Both the position numbers and the translations under genes were made by a program. Positions 9,724 through 18,738 of a DNA stretch of 20,325 nucleotides are shown piece by piece (the stretch's first letter is position 1; the number at the start of each line of letters is the position of its first letter). A model generated the notes under the pieces. The model had not been told where the DNA came from and did not search any database. It was given only the letters and a program-made list of their open reading frames with translations. This DNA comes from Pezicula radicicola (taxonomy: Eukaryota > Ascomycota > Leotiomycetes > Helotiales > Dermateaceae). The stretch is taken from the NCBI GenBank assembly GCA_003008705.1, contig PDUO01000072.1:4015-24339 (forward strand). Direction: 5' to 3'.

Positions 9724-10193
9724 ATGTCACTAGCAGAACTTGTCGAAAAGGCGTATGCCTCGCTTACCGATCAGCCTCCACTCCACACACAGCTGCTCAA
9801 GTGTCTACTGTCAAGACTTTGCTTGAGCTCTATATCGCCACATTCCTTCTTAAGGACTACGAAGTTACCTTCCGCCTCATCCACCCAGACTACAAGCAGC
9901 ATGATCTTCTGGTAGGCGACGGTAGACAATCAATTATCGATTTCTCTACTGTAATAGAGCGAAAGACAGCCGAGGAAACGGGGAAGCCGGCAAACCCGCC
10001 TAAGATATTTTTTAGAAGAATTCTGGTTGATGGCGAGTTCGTGTTTGTGCATGTACACTCGCTGAGATGGCCTGGCGACCGTGGGATTGCGGTAATGGAT
10101 TTGTTCAGATTTCAGAATGGTCTTTTCACAGAGCACTGGGATGTTATTCAACCGGTTCCAGAGGTGTCTGGGAATTCCAACACAATGTTTTAA
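9724..10193 (+). CDS. SnoaL-like protein 1 (COG4922-like), with a dinucleotide slip near the N-terminus
   Basis: SnoaL-like proteins are small alpha+beta barrels of the NTF2 fold, often polyketide cyclases or related enzymes of unknown substrate. The C-terminal half is clear: HPDYKQHD, then GDGRQSIIDF, FFRRILVDGEFVFVHVH, RGIAVMDLFRF and TEHWDVIQPVPE, ending NTMF as in the COG4922 group. I place the start at ATG 9724 (MSLAELVEKAYASLTDQPPL). That frame joins the main frame only if the CA run at 9784-9791 loses one unit, so the gene carries a 2-nt expansion or a sequencing error. The main frame is open upstream to 9570, but that extension is not family-like. About 155 residues when joined, cytosolic, no signal peptide. 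It is convergent with a secreted paralogue and has two upstream copies of the shared element. Confidence 0.8.
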
Positions 10194-10859
10194 CTTCGTA
10201 GTTGATTTTAGTTATGGAACGAATATCAACTAGGGAGTTGAAAGAGTGGTCATACTATATTAGTAGAAGATATAGCACTGTCATTTCAAAATTATCTTTT
10301 TCCGTTCTCGGAGGCCATTGCTATCTTCAAAGTACCCTACCGGTAAGTAAATAGGTCGAAAACCCTGACTAAATACCTGTAAGCAATGAGATCAGCCTTG
10401 ATTTGAACTTATGCACGGTGAAAGTATTAAGGTGTAGGTCACATGCCCAAGTCGCCTCTTCGACAGCTATAATTCTTAGACTCAATGAAAACACAAAAAA
10501 TATAAAGGGAGGCCATTTAGGGCTATCGATATCAAATGAGTGTATTGTAGAAGTCTAAGTTTCAGTTGCTTCACATAGTTAGATACAAGCGGCGCAATAT
10601 GAAGATTGGGGCCGAATATCGAAACACAGAAACGAAAAATTGATTGTCCTCCACTATAACTCTATGATTCTCAATCTCTGTACAGTCTCCCTAAATAAAA
10701 CCCTTCAAAACAAATAACTAAATGCTGACGAAAAATACAAATTCTGCATTTCAAATGCACTGTCCACAGCATCCTGCCGTCATCACAATATAGTAGATCA
10801 GCGGCCTCACCCCGCACAGTGTCCGCCCCCCCGCCCCATAACATTCGACTTCCGTGATT
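10194..10859. other. Convergent 3' intergenic region between the SnoaL genes
   Basis: 666 bp between two convergent stop codons. It must hold both polyadenylation regions; A-rich tracts are at 10491-10504 and 10716-10740. I see no gene, structured RNA or repeat here beyond a C-rich run at 10825-10837. Confidence 0.5.
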
Positions 10860-11360
10860 CTAAAACAGTGCCAGAGGATTTGTCGCATTGGCGGGCAAGG
10901 CTTCAATGGCATCCCAGTGTTCCATGATGCAACTACCATTGAAACGAAAAATATCAACGATAGTAGTAAGTGGAGAACCAGGAGTGACGGATCTGTAATG
11001 TACCCAAATGATATTATCCTTCAAAGCCATATGAACGATAGTCGTAGTTGTGTTGCCGCCTCCACCTGCAGAGAAGACATCGATGAAGGCTTGGCGACAG
11101 CGTAAAACATTTGCATTATGCTGAATATAGTTGACGTCGAAGTGTGCCGCAGTTTTGTTAACACTACCCTCCACATAGAAGACCTGGACGAAGTCTTGAA
11201 AGATTGCCTCTTATTGTTGAGCGGATACTGCCATTGGTGGACAATTGGCCATTGACGTCGCATGAATGCTGTACGTTGGTGACTTTGAGGTCATCCTCTC
11301 CAGCCATGCAAAGGAGGGAGAGAAGCAGGCAAGTGCTGTTGCGAGTAGAAGGAGTTTCAT
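10860..11360 (-). pseudogene. Secreted SnoaL-like protein 2, one nonsense codon
   Basis: From ATG 11360-11358 a single exon encodes 166 codons. The N-terminus is a convincing signal peptide: MK, then LLLLATALAC, then small residues with a likely cleavage after FSPSFA (residue 18). The domain includes NYIQHNANV, a degenerate CRQAFIDVFS, VHYRSVTPGSP, IVDIFRFNGS and MEHWDAIEALP, ending ALF. Several N-glycosylation sequons are present (for example NKT, NTT, NGS, NAT). Codon 50 is TAA (11213-11211) between Gln49 and Glu, most simply a RIP change from CAA; otherwise the frame is clean. Clear resemblance to SnoaL-1 (EHWDxIxxxP, IxDxFRFxxG) suggests an old duplication with one copy secreted. A TATA box and an 18-bp palindrome lie upstream. 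No GCGGAGGYGRG element was seen in its promoter. Confidence 0.83.
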
Positions 11361-11427
11361 GTTGATGATTCTACTGGAATTTGGTGGAAGGTGTATGTAT
11401 GGTCGAGTAAGGCTTGTAGAATGATTA

Positions 11428-11458
11428 TTTCCTCTCGAGAGGAAAGTTGCTCTTTATA
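11428..11458 (-). promoter_or_regulatory. SnoaL-2 core promoter: TATA box and 18-bp perfect palindrome
   Basis: On the minus strand TATAAA (11458-11453) lies about 95 bp before the ATG. Just downstream of it is TTTCCTCTCGAGAGGAAA (11428-11445), a perfect 18-bp palindrome. It could be a dimeric factor site or, in RNA, a self-complementary leader element. Only the symmetry and position are seen; function is inferred. Confidence 0.5.
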
Positions 11459-12460
11459 CAAGGACAAATGAACTCATCAAATGGATGTTCCTTGAGGCTC
11501 CCCCACACTCTTCAATATTAATTGACCTATTTCAAGACATTGCAATGAGAAAAGGGGGTTGACTCGTACTTAAGAGAATACGCAACCAACTCAGCCCCGT
11601 CGCAGGCAACGCTCCATACTCAGACTCATGAGCCGCACGCGAGCTTGGGACCTTACCACAGCAAGAACTTCAACTTTAAAGTATCACGATGCTTCATCCC
11701 TCGTTGATAGTCCAAAAAAAATACATCATGTACATACTATATATCTCTAACTTTTCAAGTCTCTAATCTTTCAACTTTTGCTATCTTACTTCCCTACCTA
11801 GTAAGAAGAGCGAGGGGTAGTACCTAAGACCCCCAAGATTTTAGACAAGCTTTGGAAATTTTGAGCCTCCACCACTCTCCCCCTTAGAAAGTCGGACTGA
11901 AGTGACAAATATTTCGTGGTAGAAGCGGACTCCATACTCCGAGCGATCACTCGGTGTCTCGTATTATTATTCATGCATCAGAATACTCCTATTTGACGTC
12001 TTTTGAGAAGTTGGAGTCGCATGGTGGAATTCCTCAAGCAGCTATGATGTGGTGTAGTGCCTGAACTCGAAAATATTGAATTCGCTACAGCCGTGTTGGT
12101 ACGAGGTGGTTGACTCTGTAGACCGTCGAAGATCTGCTCTTTCATCGCTTTGTCGTAGCTAGTCTATTATTGTAGATGAATGATAGCAGTCGTATCACAC
12201 TGCGTCCATACCGCATCCTACGTCTGAAGAGTTGATCTGATGCATTTAGTGCATTAACTATCTTCCGCAGGCGTTATCAGCATAAGCACTTGTACGCGGG
12301 AGACCGGAGCTAATTCAGGGTGGAGTATAGAGGATTATTACACTCATTTAGGCCAAAACTCTTCCGGCATTCGGAAAACTCTTATTGTACTAAAAATAGT
12401 ATTTTATTCTTACTGCTTTTAAGGCGGTAAGTAGTAGCCTATACTTTAGGGTATAAAAGC

Positions 12461-12545
12461 TTATATTTTTAGAATATTATAATTTATATTTTTTAGAGTA
12501 TTATAGTTTATATTTTTAAAGTACTACAATTTATATTTTAAGAAG
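12461..12545 (+). repeat. Degenerate AT-rich tandem repeat, 23-24 bp period
   Basis: Units begin with TTATATTTTT at 12461, 12484, 12508 and 12531, each followed by a variable AGAATATTATAA-like half. This gives about 3.5 copies. The surrounding patch 12371-12600 is AT-rich and RIP-like. Confidence 0.7.
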
Positions 12546-12906
12546 ACACTAACATCTTATAGTTACCACCTACAAAAAAGTAGTGACCCTTTAAGGTCTA
12601 ATTAGTTTCACCTATCATGGACGTTATAATCCTCTCTATAATAACTACTAAAACTAGCTTAGCTTCAAACTCCTTTTGGTGTGCCTCACACCCCTGTTGT
12701 ATTCGTACTCGAGTAACAAATCCCGCAGACTGGGCTTCGTAATCTTCTCCTCCTCCTCCACTCCTCCTCCACACAGTCACAGTCCCGCTGCTGCGTTGTC
12801 CTACTTACCGGTGGTACTCTATTACAGTATACCTACCTCCATACTCAGACCCTGGCTCTACTCTTATTATCCCACAGGGGGCGTGTATGTTACCCATGTT
12901 CATTCA

Positions 12907-14926
12907 ATGGCTGCGGCTCAGAGACTTGCCCTAGGCGACACCTCGGGCGTGCTCTACAGCTGTCCATTCTGTTCAGAGAGGTTCACCCGCGACGATAATC
13001 TCCAACGCCATCTGCTCAGCCATGCAACTCCCCAGTTCCAGTGCGAGCAGTGTGGCATGCAATTTCATCGCACAGATGTCCTAAAGCGCCACAGGCTGGT
13101 GCATCAACCAAGTTCGCGTGCGAAGCGCAGGAAGCCTCGTAGAGGAACACTTCCAGATAGCGTCATTCAACGTCGCTGCATGACTGCAGCACCTTTGCCA
13201 GAGCCTTACCACTACCCAACATTAACTTCCATCTCATCAACTTCGGCGAGGGCCAATGTTTCACGGTCTCGCCTAGACGCAACGAAGATGCGCCTTCTGA
13301 TGTAGAGGTACTCCTGCCCGTAACTCCTTTAGAGCTATGTTCTAATATGCCAACCTATTATACAGACTGATCTTGAAGCCTTTGATTTCTGTCTTTCCCA
13401 CTTTCACCACTCTTGTAATTACCGTCATCCCTTCATCCATCATACGACAACATCTGACCCTCTCTTGTCCGAACGCATGAAGCTGGCAATCGCAGCAGCT
13501 GCCGGCATGGGTTTCCAGAAATATACTCAGCAGTGCCGCAGCTTCTTCGAGAAAGCTTGCCGAGCAGCGAATTTGTCTACTTGTACTACCGAAGCTACCA
13601 AAGATATTCCGATAGAAGCTTTATCGCAACCCCCTCTGAAACTTCGTGACCTTCAGCTTCATGTTCTTCTCTTGGAGTACGCGATGTGGTCAGGAGAGAG
13701 CACACTAGAGTCCTGGGTAGCCCGAGGTATTACCTCGACGTTCGAGGTGCGTGTCCGATTGAAATATCGTGATCTAGAATGCTGAATAGCCTGAACAACA
13801 GAGTATTCGGGGGATCATTACAAACGAACTTCGACCTACTGGGTCAGTGAACTCTTCCTTGTGGGAGTCTTGGACTTATGACGAGGAGCTGAGAAGGTAG
13901 GTAGAAAGATCCCTATTACACCTTGCTGCCTGCTTCTCAATCATCTAACATGCTATAGAACGATTCTTGCCATCTACTGTCTCGCTAGTAAAGCCTCTCT
14001 ATTTCTGGGTCACGAGGCCTACCCACCAGTTGAAGTTGAAAGATTAAGGATGCCTGCCTCAGATGACAGATTCAGTGCGCTTACGGAAACTGAATGGCAA
14101 CAAGCGATCCCCAGGGGAGACTCGTACATGTCAGAGCCTTGCGATCTCCAAGGCGCTTTACATAGTTTCTTAACTGATGGCCCAGCTCAGAGAGCTGCTT
14201 TCGGATGTTTGTCGCCTTTCGCTTAGCATATCCTTCTCTGTTCACTTGTATTCAAAGTTCGACATGCAACGCAATTACCCTTATTATTTGACTCTCTAGA
14301 ATCATACGCGACCGCCGATCTTTCTTCGTTGAAAGTGGGAGACACCTTTACTAAATCCCTCAGACTATTTCGAGAGTTCTTACAATTAAAGTCAGAATGC
14401 TTTTGGATCGATGAAGTGTCCAATACTATAGATATTCAAAGCTTGCTATTGGTCACTCATCTCGAAATCAGCTTTCTATATTGTGCCGAAAAAGAACAAG
14501 TGTCTAATGAAATTTCTAAGAGTCATCGAAAGGCTCTTATACTCGCTCTGGAACCCTTCAGGCACATATCTAAACATGGCTATTATGAGGTGAGTAACTA
14601 GCGGTTTGTGCAATATGGCTTGTATCATTAGTAGCTAGGTTAACAATACGCAGATAGCGACAAAAACACCCTGGCTACTAGATAAATCATGTCTACATGC
14701 TACAAGGACAATTGCTCAGGTAATCATTCATTGGGTTGATAAACTTTGCAGTTTGGCTGCAGTTGATAGCGTCGAAGAAGCGGATAAATTACTTTACCAA
14801 CAAGTAGCTAGGCTAGTCAAGGAGTCGCCGGGTTTCGTTGCTGATATTGATACTGGCTACCACCCAAGTACTGTTGGTAGGATACGGCCGATAGTAAGTG
14901 ATATAATGGTACTTATTTTGGCTTAG
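12907..14926 (+). pseudogene. C2H2 zinc-finger transcription factor with fungal-trans-type domain, frameshifted
   Basis: A likely pathway regulator. Two tandem C2H2 fingers lie near residues 18-68: CPFCSERFTRDDNLQRHLLSH and CEQCGMQFHRTDVLKRHRLVH type. Helix residues -1/3/6 are R/N/R and R/V/R. A basic stretch (RAKRRKPRR) follows. Exons by phase are 12907-13307, 13366-13746, 13802-13896, 13959-14589 and 14654-14926, with introns of 55-64 nt and good ends. The middle region has the fungal regulator pattern: SWTYDEELRR across intron 3 to TILAIYCLASKASLFL, followed by a P-rich V/L segment. About 590 residues in all. Lesions: a frame change between 13161 and 13302, needed to reach the open frame that ends cleanly at the donor 13308; and TAG at 14224-14226 (PFA[Q]HILL), a RIP-type change. 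Met 12907 is chosen because conserved sequence starts soon after. Confidence 0.82.
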
Positions 14927-15077
14927 CTATCCGAGAAATCAATTGGGTAATTATAAGCTGGCGTGGTTCTCATTGTAATGATCCTGTCATGTGTGTCCTA
15001 TTCTCTTGGTGATACGGAGGGTACTCACGTATGCCCATTGTACACGTATGGATCGCGAGGTTAAGTGGAACCCTGAT

Positions 15078-15105
15078 CTCCCGAACCTCTAGACTCCTTC
15101 GGGAG
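15078..15105. repeat. 8-bp inverted repeat (CTCCCGAA / TTCGGGAG)
   Basis: Perfect 8-bp arms at 15078-15085 and 15098-15105 are separated by 12 bp. It lies in non-coding DNA about 150 bp after the transcription factor stop, so it could form a hairpin in the 3' end of that transcript or be part of an old element. Confidence 0.5.
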
Positions 15106-16082
15106 GCTAGAAGTCGACTCCCTCATCCCTCTTTCGGCTGCTCTTTGGGCTTTCAGGCTTTCCCTACTATGCGCCTTGTCTCTTACAGAGGCTAAGCAGT
15201 CGAATATAACAAAATTGAAATATACCTCTAATTCTAACTGGATTGAACACAGTGGCCGTATAACAACAAGCACCAAACCGCAACTCTACAAAAATTGTAC
15301 AGTACGCCCGATATTTGTTACCGCAAAATACAACGCTCAGCCTATATCGCCACAAGTCGGCTTCTACATATCTAATCTCACCTTATCTTTTGTTGGATAC
15401 AACATGAGTATTCATTTCTATGAGGATTTTCGACCTAACAGGAATATGTCAGGTCACTGAGTGGGTCAAGTGGACTGTCGAGCCGAAGGTAACGGCCGCC
15501 GCCTGCGACTCCTCTACACCTATTGCTGGCACTTCCCCAGCCAGAAAAAGTGATGATCTAGAGGCTTTTTTTTTTTGAGGTCTCTGACTTTGATGCTGAG
15601 ATGGCTTCAGAGACGTTCCTGAGTTCGCATGGTTCACTCCCCTACCCATAATCCTTCTGATAGGTTTTCAGTATGACCTCCATCCCATGTAGTGCAGTCA
15701 ATACATCAAAGTAATTGCCTAATACACAGGTTGCTGAAGATCAAGAACGCTCCACATCATGAACCAAACTAGCCTACACATAAAAAGGCTAGCAACCGAC
15801 TCCTCACCCTATCAAGATTAACTACCCTAACAGAATCTAATATAAATCTCCCTCCGACCGTGATCCTATGCCCGGTAAAACCTTCTGTACCTCTAATGTC
15901 ACTAGCCCAATGTCCCACTCTTGGGATTTCCTAACTCTTACCACTACCCGGTGCTGACAGCGAGCATGGACGGCATGAACCAGAGCCCCTTCCTCTCTAG
16001 TTTAGTGAAGACGACTGGAATACAAGCTGGTAATATAGTACTAGTGCACTACACTAGCCACTAACAGTGCTGGGGAAACAAA

Positions 16083-16115
16083 TCCGGACAGGGTTCGAGA
16101 AAGTCCGGACTCGAA
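16083..16115. repeat. Nested inverted repeats (TCCGGAC / GTCCGGA and TTCGAG / CTCGAA)
   Basis: TCCGGAC (16083-16089) pairs with GTCCGGA (16103-16109); TTCGAG (16094-16099) pairs with CTCGAA (16110-16115). Each TCCGGA is itself a palindrome. The CGG/CCG content resembles sites for Zn2Cys6 dimers, but no nearby intact gene supports a regulatory role. Confidence 0.4.
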
Positions 16116-16513
16116 TCAAGGTCCACCGAGTCACTTTTATAATGTAACTTTGTACTTAGATGAATCCCTTCTCCTCTATCTCGGTCGAGCTATAGGTCAT
16201 GCATCGCCTCCTCCCAGTACTGGACTTCTTCTCCATCAAACCAATCAACCGCACGCTTTTCCGATATCGTCACCATTATACCTTCCGCCGAGCGAGCTCG
16301 ACATTCACAACTCCGTAGTTATTTTCAGACGGCCCTGGGACCGCTGGCCAGCAAACTCTCCTAGGCCGGTTTTATGAGACTCATAGTCAAGACTCACAAC
16401 GATGAGAGCACCAAATCGAACACGCAAGTGCTCTGAAGGGCTAACCGCAATCAGCGTGGGCAGAAATCTAACCTAATTGTTCCCATTTCATCGTTATAAC
16501 TAGGCCAAACTAA

Positions 16514-17107
16514 CCAAGTAGTACATGCACCTTGTCTAGAGACATTCCATCGGTGACTCGTCAATTAGACCTTGGCAACTCTGCGCTCGCTAGAGCAGAG
16601 TCAATCGACGTTAATACTCTTGTAGCGCTATATTCGGAAAGTGGACCATCACCAACTCTGGCCACGCTACCCTTCTAAGCTTTCGCAACTAGGAACATCA
16701 AGAACGTTGTAGTCGATGCTTCCTAGTAGTAGGTCTTTTAAGAAAGTTCCACGCATCCTCTCCCTTCCCCACTCCGCCACCATCCTTGCTCAGCCGGAGA
16801 AGATCCACTACCTCTCTTACAACGCAGGCCACGGCTTCGACGTATACCTCAAGACTAATGTGGGAATGGCAACATTTTTCTCTCCTCGCTCCAGGCAACG
16901 AATAGCCTTCGATTCATAGCTACGGAAGGCTAGCCAAAATACTGCGGACCTACCGAAGTACCTGTCAGGGATACGACTACATGCCTTTGACACGTACACA
17001 AAAACGTTCCAGAGTTTTGATATATTTCCGTTGGAGCAGTACGCATTAGATGCCGCCGTGCAGGAACACATTAGGAAATGTGACGCATTCCGAAGTAGAC
17101 TGTCCTA
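16514..17107 (+). pseudogene. Unidentified coding relic
   Basis: Two long protein-like stretches lie on the plus strand. The first is open from 16514 and reads through LDLGNSALARAESIDVNTLV to a TAA at 16676 (F[Q]AF), then continues to TAG TAG at 16724. The second, in another frame, includes YLSYNAGHGFDVYLKTNVG, has a TAG at 16917 (FDS[Q]LRKAS) and ends RSRLS at TAG 17105. Amino-acid make-up is normal, and the internal stops at 16676 and 16917 fit Gln codons altered by C to T. I do not recognise the family. Both stretches end in the same 14-mer, TCCTAGTAGTAGGT (16721-16734 and 17103-17116), which may be a mutated CAG run. Confidence 0.45.
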
Positions 17108-17396
17108 GTAGTAGGTTGATTACGGAGTTCGAACTTTATTGTAGATGAGTAAGTTCATTGGTAGGATTTACTGCGGAGGGTATCATTTATCGTAGAGGTG
17201 GAGGTGGAGCTTGTCCCAGCATTTTACCCGGCACAAAGCTATAAGCTTAGAACTGTATCATGCTAGAAGCCGCAGTAGCTATGGGGGCTCCAGAGAATCA
17301 AATATAATACGTTCTAAGTGAGCTGACGGTGAATGCTGTGGAGTCAGTCATCATTCATCTATTTATTCCTTCCTGTCTATTAGTCAACCGCCCGCC
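17108..17396. other. Intergenic, presumed P450 upstream region
   Basis: About 290 bp with no gene. It contains a weak relative of the shared element (TGCGGAGGGTAT, near 17164) and a GGTGGAGGTGGAG run near 17197-17211, neither matching the full consensus. Confidence 0.4.
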
Positions 17397-18222
17397 CTGA
17401 TATTAAACACACAATCTGTACAGTTCAGACTTGGGGCTGATAGCACTGCATTGCTACTGCTTGTGAGCGTAGTGGTTTGGTGCGTCTATGGTGTGATATA
17501 TAATCTTTTTCTCTCGCCCCTGCGAACTGTACCGGGACCATTCCTTGCTCGGTTCACCCGCTTATGGGAGGCCAATACCGTGCGAACAGGTAATTCTCAT
17601 AAGGACTACGTTGAGCTTCACAAGAAATATAGCGAGTTGTACTCCAGGCTTTAGCACTAGCCTTGAAGGAGTGGATGGCTGATTGTTGCTGGATTGAAGG
17701 GCCAATTGTCAGAGTTGCCCCCAACAGATACAGTACAGCTTTCAGCGGCCAGAAAATATGGCGAGGATCTATACTATTAGTAGAGGGTGGACCAAGTCTA
17801 ATTTCTATCATGCTGTTGGACAACCGGGAATTCCAAACATTTTCAACACGAAAGATGACTAAGAGCATGTGAAGCGGAAGACAAAGATAGCCTCATTGTA
17901 CACCATATCTACTATAGTCAACTACTAGCCGGCTGTTGATGAGATGAATACCGTGTTACTAGAGAAATGGCATGCATTTGCCAAAGAACGCAGGTCGATT
18001 AAAATTCCTGAATTTGTTCAGTTTTATACCATTGATGTGATCGGCCAAATCACAGTAGGGTCATATGAGACCTCTCCTCGAGTTTCACTGATGCAAAATA
18101 GCCAGAGCGGCAAGAATTTCGACATGATGAAGAATGAGGAGGGCGTGCACAGGCTCCTCCCAATCATCAAAAGTATAATTCTATACCGGAGTTTAATCTT
18201 TCTATATAACTTATTAAATTAG
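17397..18222 (+). pseudogene. Cytochrome P450, N-terminal part only
   Basis: Fungal P450s are membrane-anchored haem monooxygenases of about 500 residues; here only the first third remains. A hydrophobic anchor (LLLLVSVVVWCVYGVIYNLF) is followed by the proline hinge PLRTVPGPF, then HKDYVELHKKY, and PIVRVAPNRYS (beta-1) after a degraded intron whose donor now reads GCGAGT (near 17634). Next comes a KRKTKIASLYTIS segment in a new frame after a shift near 17862, a TAG at 17926 in NY[*]PAVDE, and FYTIDVIGQITVG. No ATG precedes the anchor in frame; CTG at 17397 may be its remnant. The I-helix, ExxR and haem-Cys regions are absent: the frame ends where the AT-rich island starts. It probably once oxidised the same product as the other tailoring enzymes. 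Confidence 0.8.
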
Positions 18223-18738
18223 ATCTAGGACAAGTAAGAACTTTACTAAGAGACCTAAGAAAAATTAAGATAGTGAAAATAAGTTTAATACTAAGGGTAG
18301 AGGCTATATTTAGTACTATAGATCTTATAGCTATAATTTAGGTTGTTAGTAAAGGTATCTAGGTAGATAGTAGCTTTATTAAAAGTAGAGCAAATAGGGA
18401 AGGTATTACTAATAATATCCTATTATCCCTATATATTATAGAAGAAGAGTAATTTACCGAGATTATAAATTAAGCCTATAAGTTACATCTATCTTAGTCT
18501 ATAGACTACTATATTACAAGATGTACTATAATAATTCGAAGCTCTAAAGCCTATATAAAATATATTATACCTCTAGTATAAGGCTAAAGGTGTAGAGATA
18601 TAACTCTATAACCTATTATCCTAGCGATCTTAACTTAAAGTTTTATTTATTAATAGAAGCACTATTTTAATCACCTACCTCATTAGTACCAAATATTAGT
18701 ATATATTAATTAATTCCTGTTATATAAACACCTGTGCA
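18223..18738. repeat. Second RIP-type AT-rich island
   Basis: Strongly A/T- and TpA-rich with very few CpA/TpG, like 1-780, though slightly less saturated. It abuts the broken end of the P450. No domain is readable. A mutated mobile element inserted into the P450, or the mutated rest of the P450 itself, are both possible. Confidence 0.7.

Larger units (their letters stand above)
11361..12906. other. Intergenic region between SnoaL-2 and the transcription factor
   Basis: 1.55 kb between divergent genes with no supported coding sequence. It holds the SnoaL-2 core promoter, then mixed-composition DNA, then an AT-rich patch with a degenerate tandem repeat (12461-12545). The open frame running from 12676 into the transcription factor lacks conserved features before Met at 12907 and is treated as 5' leader. 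Confidence 0.5.
14927..16513. other. Gene-poor region with inverted repeats
   Basis: 1.59 kb without a recognisable gene. Overlapping open frames on both strands at 15061-15460 lack motifs. An open plus-strand stretch of about 60 codons ends at the TAA near 15648-15650 and includes a T10 run around 15569-15578; it could be a coding relic but I do not recognise it. Two inverted-repeat structures are listed separately. Confidence 0.45.

Noticed and set aside
12676..12906. N-terminal extension of the zinc-finger protein
   Set aside because: Low-complexity Ser/Pro/Tyr sequence with no conserved feature; Met at 12907 fits better.
15061..15460. Opposed open frames after the transcription factor
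   Set aside because: No motif, both strands open together, and no intron or start context that favours either.
16088..16105. tRNA-like B-box (GGGTTCGAG)
   Set aside because: No acceptor, D or anticodon arms can be built around it.
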